From: Crambe crambe | Taxonomy: Eukaryota; Porifera; Demospongiae; Poecilosclerida; Crambeidae | DNA length: 64,000 nucleotides | Reading direction: 5' to 3' | Assembly (NCBI GenBank): GCA_963924555.1 | Contig: OZ004588.1 | Location: 2,852,001-2,916,000 of the forward strand | Part shown: in pieces, positions 59,773-64,000 of the stretch | Position numbering within the stretch: the first letter of the stretch is position 1 | Layout: every line of letters starts with the position of its first letter | Position numbers and translations under genes: made by a program | The notes under the pieces: model-generated | Database searches by the model: none | What the model saw: only the letters and a program-made list of their open reading frames with translations | Told to the model about the DNA's origin: nothing

Positions 59773-60320
59773 GTGAGCTCTGTGTCTGTGGTACCCATTC
59801 ATGAGTGTTATGATTTAAATAAATAGACTATTATATAATCATGATGGGTGGAGTTTCATACTGATGTTATGATTTTATACATTAGGAGTTAAAGATAGCA
59901 ATGGTTCAGATAACCATAGTTAGTGTTTAGTAATCAATAGCTTAAAAATTGCCTTAGTACTTCCACAAATTTCATTGTTAAATTTTTGTGGTCTGTTCAA
60001 TAATTATTAACCCTGCACAGTAAAAAGTAACATGAATTTCCCAATTTACAGTAACTAATTACTTGGTTTATCTACTAATCAAAATTCCTAGTTCAGAGTG
60101 GCTTTACACCTAGCTATGGAATGACATCTGCTGATGGAGATAGAACGATACTTTTACCTAAAAATGAATGAACATAATATGAACAGTTAATGAAGATTCA
60201 TCTTATTCAGTGAAAAACAAGGTTCACTTCCCTTCCTGCTCCAAAAGAGCTAGATGAGGCTAGAGTATAGATAGATCTGTTTAATCAGGTATTTTAATGA
60301 TGGAATCTTTGTTTTTATAG

Positions 60321-60599
60321 ATATCGATGAAAAGACTCTGCTAAGTGAACTAGTTGCAGTGGAGATCAAGTGGCTTCAAATAGGCATCCAGTTTGGCATC
60401 AAAATAGACAAACTTAAAACATTTGAAGAAAATTACTCTTCCACTTTCAGATGTTTGATGGAAACTGTGAGCTATTGGTTGAATGGGAATACAAATATTC
60501 CAGTATCCTGGGAATCTGTACTCACAGTTCTTAATGATCCTTCTGTTGATGAGTCAGGAATAGCAAAGCGAATACAGGAAAAGTACTGCTCCAAGAAAG
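60321..60599 (+). CDS. Gene 2 exon 6: death domain
   Basis: Acceptor TTTGTTTTTATAG, donor AAAG/GTATAT; 279 nt, phase 1-1, the same length and phase as gene 1 exon 2. Reads TLLSELVAVEIKWLQIGIQF, IDKLKTFEENYSST, CLMETVSYWLNGNTNI, VSWESVLTVLNDPS, SGIAKRIQEKYC. This is a full six-helix death-domain pattern, close to the C-terminal death domain of gene 1. After 2A skipping it would be in the released, cytosolic part. Confidence 0.85.
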
Positions 60600-60953
60600 G
60601 TATATTTTTGTGACCACATAATATTTAAAGCTTAGTGCTATACATTAATATGGCATGATATGAGGGGAATATGGGGAAATATTTAGTTTAAGGTTGGCTG
60701 TATTGGCCCAACTGCAGGGAGGGACAATATACAACCCGAGAACTGAATATTATTTTAATACTTATTGTACACTCATGCATTGATATTTCTAGGCCTAGAA
60801 GCATCATGAGATAAACTGCTGCTGAGTTCAATTAAGCTTACCTATCACCTTCAGAAATTTCAGCCAATAACTCTACTAGGCTATTCCATGCATGTGTAGC
60901 CAAGGTGTTGATAATGCCATTGAATATCATGTGAAAATTAAAACTTCCAGATA

Positions 60954-61390
60954 CTGTAATCGTATAAATTTTCGGAGGTTTAAAATTTCGTGATTTCCGG
61001 ATTGTTCCTATAATAAAAAATTTCCGCAGGTCTAATTTTCGTACGTACGTAGCAAGCACATGCGCGTATATTAATAGCTACTTCATTGCCTGCTGCTGGG
61101 GCCGAGTGACATGCAAGAAAAGCTGGGCTGGCGACGGCCAAACTAATATCTAGACTGCTATGGAAGGCGAGACGCTTCGTTGTAGAAGCAAGAGAGACAG
61201 GTAACGGCGGTAATGAAGCATGATACTCTCGACTATCTGTTTTCCAGCTGCTATCGATATCACACACGCATGCGCATCGTCGTCATATATGACGTCATAG
61301 TACTAAGACTTCGTTTATTATTTTCGAGGATTCTGATCGACTACGAAAAAAACGAAAATAAAACCCCATCGAAAATTTATACGATTACGG
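60954..61390. mobile_element. ~437-bp TA-flanked MITE, copy 2
   Basis: Ends CTGTAATCGTATAAATTTTC and CGAAAATTTATACGATTACGG, flanked by TA at 60952-60953 and 61391-61392. Related to 37461-37867. It is richer in CpG and its TIRs match better, so this copy is probably younger. Confidence 0.9.
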
Positions 61391-62231
61391 TATACAGAAA
61401 AAGGAAAATGTGTTTCAAGGTTGCATGTGGAGAGGTGTATGTGACCTCTTTGTCAAATATTTGCCTAGCTAGCAATCAAGTAACAAATTTTAGCTAGAGA
61501 TTAGCCGATTGACAATGCTATTTTCATATTTCATGAATATAGCCTGTTTGCAGAATTCATATGAATTACTACTAACTATAGAAGACTGCTGTAACTAAGT
61601 ATATATTATTGTGGCCAATAATCATTATAATAATGGCATTTTTTTAAAAAGCCTTCCCCATTTTTCATCTGTTAACACAAGCCTTTCTCTGAACTATTAC
61701 TGTTACAAAACTGCTCACTTACTTGATAGCTAACCTTTTCATTGATACCAGTTCTCTAGACATTAACACTTCTTGGTGTCAAAACTCTTGATGTAGCTAC
61801 ATCATCTGGTCCAAACTCCAAGATATCATCTACAAATCAAAAGTTCTGTGGATGAGCCTGATAGTAGCACTGTGAAACACTCTCTCAATGTGAACCTTCT
61901 TTACATACTCAAAGAGACAGTATTACAAAATTATCACAAGGAGATTCGGTTGTGCTATGTACACAACTACCCAAATGGCCACCAGTGTGTGATAATTATA
62001 ATCTCTATCTAGCAGATGAAATAAGTAAAATATAATCGAAATTCATCACTTTATTTGAAGACATAGGGAGTCTTTCTTGAGTAGAGAAAGTGAAACAGAA
62101 TTCCAAAAACATGTTAGAGCATCAGCCATATTTCCTTTCAAGAAGCTACAATGAATGAAATCAAAAAGAATAAAGACAGGGGTTTTTGCAGCTAATTTTT
62201 GATCATCAATCTTACATGAATTTTAATTAGC

Positions 62232-62550
62232 TACAGCTGCATTTGTCTCTAGACTGGAGACAAATTTGTGATGTCACAAGCACCATGTGGCCTCGTTAGT
62301 TTGCCACCATTTCCCACTGTAGTTTTGCTTGCAGCTACAGATCTGTAAAAAGATGACAATCGACATGTTAGCAAGTCTAAGACAGGGGTCTGTATCTTAG
62401 TATTTTCTTTCTACAAGTCTGCAAACTTACAGCCACGAAAATGGTGGTAAACTAGCAAGGTCAGCACGTGGTGCTTGTGACATCACATCCTGCTACAATT
62501 CATTGCTGAATCTGAGCTTTTACGCCAGTCTAGCAACAAACACAGCTGTA
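62232..62550. repeat. Foldback element, ~130-bp arms
   Basis: ACAGCTGCATTTGTCTCTAG at the left and its inverse ending ACACAGCTG at the right; within, GATGTCACAAGCACCA and TAGTTTGCCACCATTT on the left are mirrored at 62435-62490. Arms have several mismatches and indels. In the gene 2 intron on the sense strand. Confidence 0.8.
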
Positions 62551-63114
62551 ACGTAACTGTTGGAGGATGGAACTCAATTTTAGGAACCATTTAAACTAGG
62601 CACTAGCTGGAGATGCTTTTCACATAATAAATCTTAACTACAATATTTGGTCAAACACATTAGGACCTAAAATATGAAAAAAAATGGCTTCTACTGAATA
62701 TTGTTGAAGTTTACCTTGTGCTATAGGATGGCAAAAAAACTGTAGAGGTGATACTAATGCTAGTGGAAAAAATGTTCAAGATTGTAGGCCTTGATTACAT
62801 GAATTATGGAAATTATGAGCTAAAGAAAATGAATCCCACACCTGTTTTAGGTACCTTTGTGTAGAGTTGTTTATAAGCAATACTGTTTCATTTTCAACAT
62901 TGATATTTGTACTGTAGTTTGAGTGACAGCTGAATTATCCATGCTGAGTTTCAGACAATTCTGACCTGTAGCATAGAAAATACAAACTCTAACTCAAGCT
63001 TCCTTTTGCCTGCTTTGTTCCCTGCCAGTATCAGGGTTGACTGCACTATATATAGTGCCACAGGCTTAAAGAGTAGAACTTTTGTAATTTTTGTTTCTGT
63101 CTTCACCAAATCAG

Positions 63115-63399
63115 ATTCCTCAGGGAACGATCTTCCTTCAAATTACAGTCCCCAAAGCTATGAATCAAGTAACCCTCGGATAGAGATCCCGGAACCTACC
63201 CTTCCTCTGTTTTCTCAAGACATTGGACCTGATAAGGAGAGTGATCCTCCCCCTGATGATCCTCCAAACCTTCCTAGGAGTGAGCTTCACCTTGGTGATT
63301 TTCCTCTTAATGAGTCCTTTGATCCTCCAGACCCTCCTAGTATAGCTGAGTCCAGACAGGAAAGGAGAAGAAAACAAAGGATGAAGCGCAAGTTCAAAG
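63115..63399 (+). CDS. Gene 2 exon 7: Pro-rich/basic exon, paralogue of gene 1 exon 1
   Basis: Acceptor CTTCACCAAATCAG, donor AAAG/GTACCT; 285 nt, phase 1-1. Reads DSSGNDLPSNYSPQSYES, a Pro-rich centre (KESDPPPDDPPNLPRSE, NESFDPPDPPS) and the basic end RQERRRKQRMKRKFK. The same Pro-rich and basic order, donor and ~560 bp of following intron occur at 16458-17300. Compared with that copy it carries an extra acidic/proline repeat and an acceptor instead of an ATG. Likely a flexible linker between death domains. Gene 2 continues beyond 64000. Confidence 0.7.
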
Positions 63400-64000
63400 G
63401 TACCTTAACTAGCTACACATTTGTACTTGTCCACAGGAATAGAGAGGTTGCAATATCCATGACTTTTTACAAGAAGCTTTACATTGGTGTACACCTGTAA
63501 AGTGTAAAGTACATTGCTATTTTACTTCTTGATGGGGTATAAATGGCTCAATTCTGTATACATCTGGAACAATCTCTTGCTGATCCTTAGTTTATTCTGC
63601 AAGACTATTTATTGTCAAAATTTCACAGGGAGGGTTGGGAAACTGGGAATTTTCCCACCCAAAAAATCCCTCTCCTCCAAAGAAATTACTTCATCTGAAG
63701 TTTCACATCTCTTAGGTCTTGCTGATACTTATGCCCCCGAATTAGTAGTATGAAACCCTGATAGTTAACTTTGGTGTTAGTCAACTGCCAAATGAAATCG
63801 TCCACTGAATTTTTCCAACCATGTAGTACATTGGTGGGAGTTGTCATAGTCAGGAGTGACTACCTCCATTGATGACTCCCAGGTGACTCCTGACTAGGTG
63901 TGGTATAATGTATGCTCATGAATTAATGAGACCAGTAGTAACTAACTAGGCTTCACCCTAATATACTAATTTTTACGCATATTTTCTACAACTGAAAATA
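63400..64000. repeat. Intron segment duplicated from 16732-17300
   Basis: Shares GTACCTTAACTAG, CATTGCTATTTTACTTCT, ATCCACTGAATTTTTCCA-like text and GTGACTCCTGACTAGGTGTG with the gene 1 intron 1 start, with indels. The match stays recognisable close to the window end. Confidence 0.85.

Larger units (their letters stand above)
60600..63114. other. Gene 2 intron
   Basis: Holds the MITE 60954-61390 and the foldback 62232-62550. I saw no exon in 61391-62231 or 62551-63114. Confidence 0.6.

Overview
The window looks like animal nuclear DNA, most likely from a demosponge (an Amphimedon-like genome is my best guess; a cnidarian is the main alternative). The evidence is short spliced exons with GT/AG borders in AT-rich DNA full of mobile elements, repeated death-domain exons, a Roc/COR-like P-loop protein, an SRCR-domain fragment and a 2A-like peptide. 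I know this combination from sponge innate-immunity-type gene families. There are no bacterial operons, rRNA, tRNA or CRISPR arrays that I can see.

Layout. (1) 1-16.34 kb: intergenic or decayed sequence made of repeatedly duplicated modules (a 30-bp minisatellite, exon-like cassettes, one promoter/first-exon-like block at 11.25 kb, several foldback and MITE insertions). (2) 16.46-40.97 kb: gene 1 on the + strand, modelled from six exons that all join in phase 1. It runs Pro-rich/basic N-terminus, death domain, two death-like domains, a 715-codon exon with a Roc/COR-like GTPase, and a C-terminal death-domain exon with the stop. The CDS is 3507 nt, 1168 residues. Its introns carry two DNA transposons with a parallel layout: a pogo/Tigger-like element (20871-24455) that also carries a HIRAN-like ORF and has further elements nested in it, and a Tc1-like element (26409-29230) with ~90-bp TIRs that carries an unknown second ORF. 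(3) 41.1-55.6 kb: a second block of the same duplicated modules, including a second promoter/first-exon block at 41.97 kb. It also holds hAT-like and foldback elements. (4) 55.6-64 kb: the 5' part of gene 2, a relative of gene 1 running off the right edge. It has a GC-rich promoter and untranslated exon, an exon with a transmembrane anchor, a half SRCR domain, and an exon ending exactly at a GDVETNPGP 2A motif. A possible linker exon, a death-domain exon and a Pro-rich/basic exon paralogous to gene 1 exon 1 follow.

How the genes may work together (inference): both encode death-domain/GTPase signalling proteins. Gene 2 adds an N-terminal membrane/SRCR module that the 2A motif would separate from the signalling part during translation. 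Gene 1 instead starts directly at the paralogous Pro-rich/basic exon with a Met-Gly-Asn N-terminus. The strongest candidates for something undescribed are the 2A-ended SRCR exon set in gene 2 and the two convergent two-ORF transposons in gene 1 introns.
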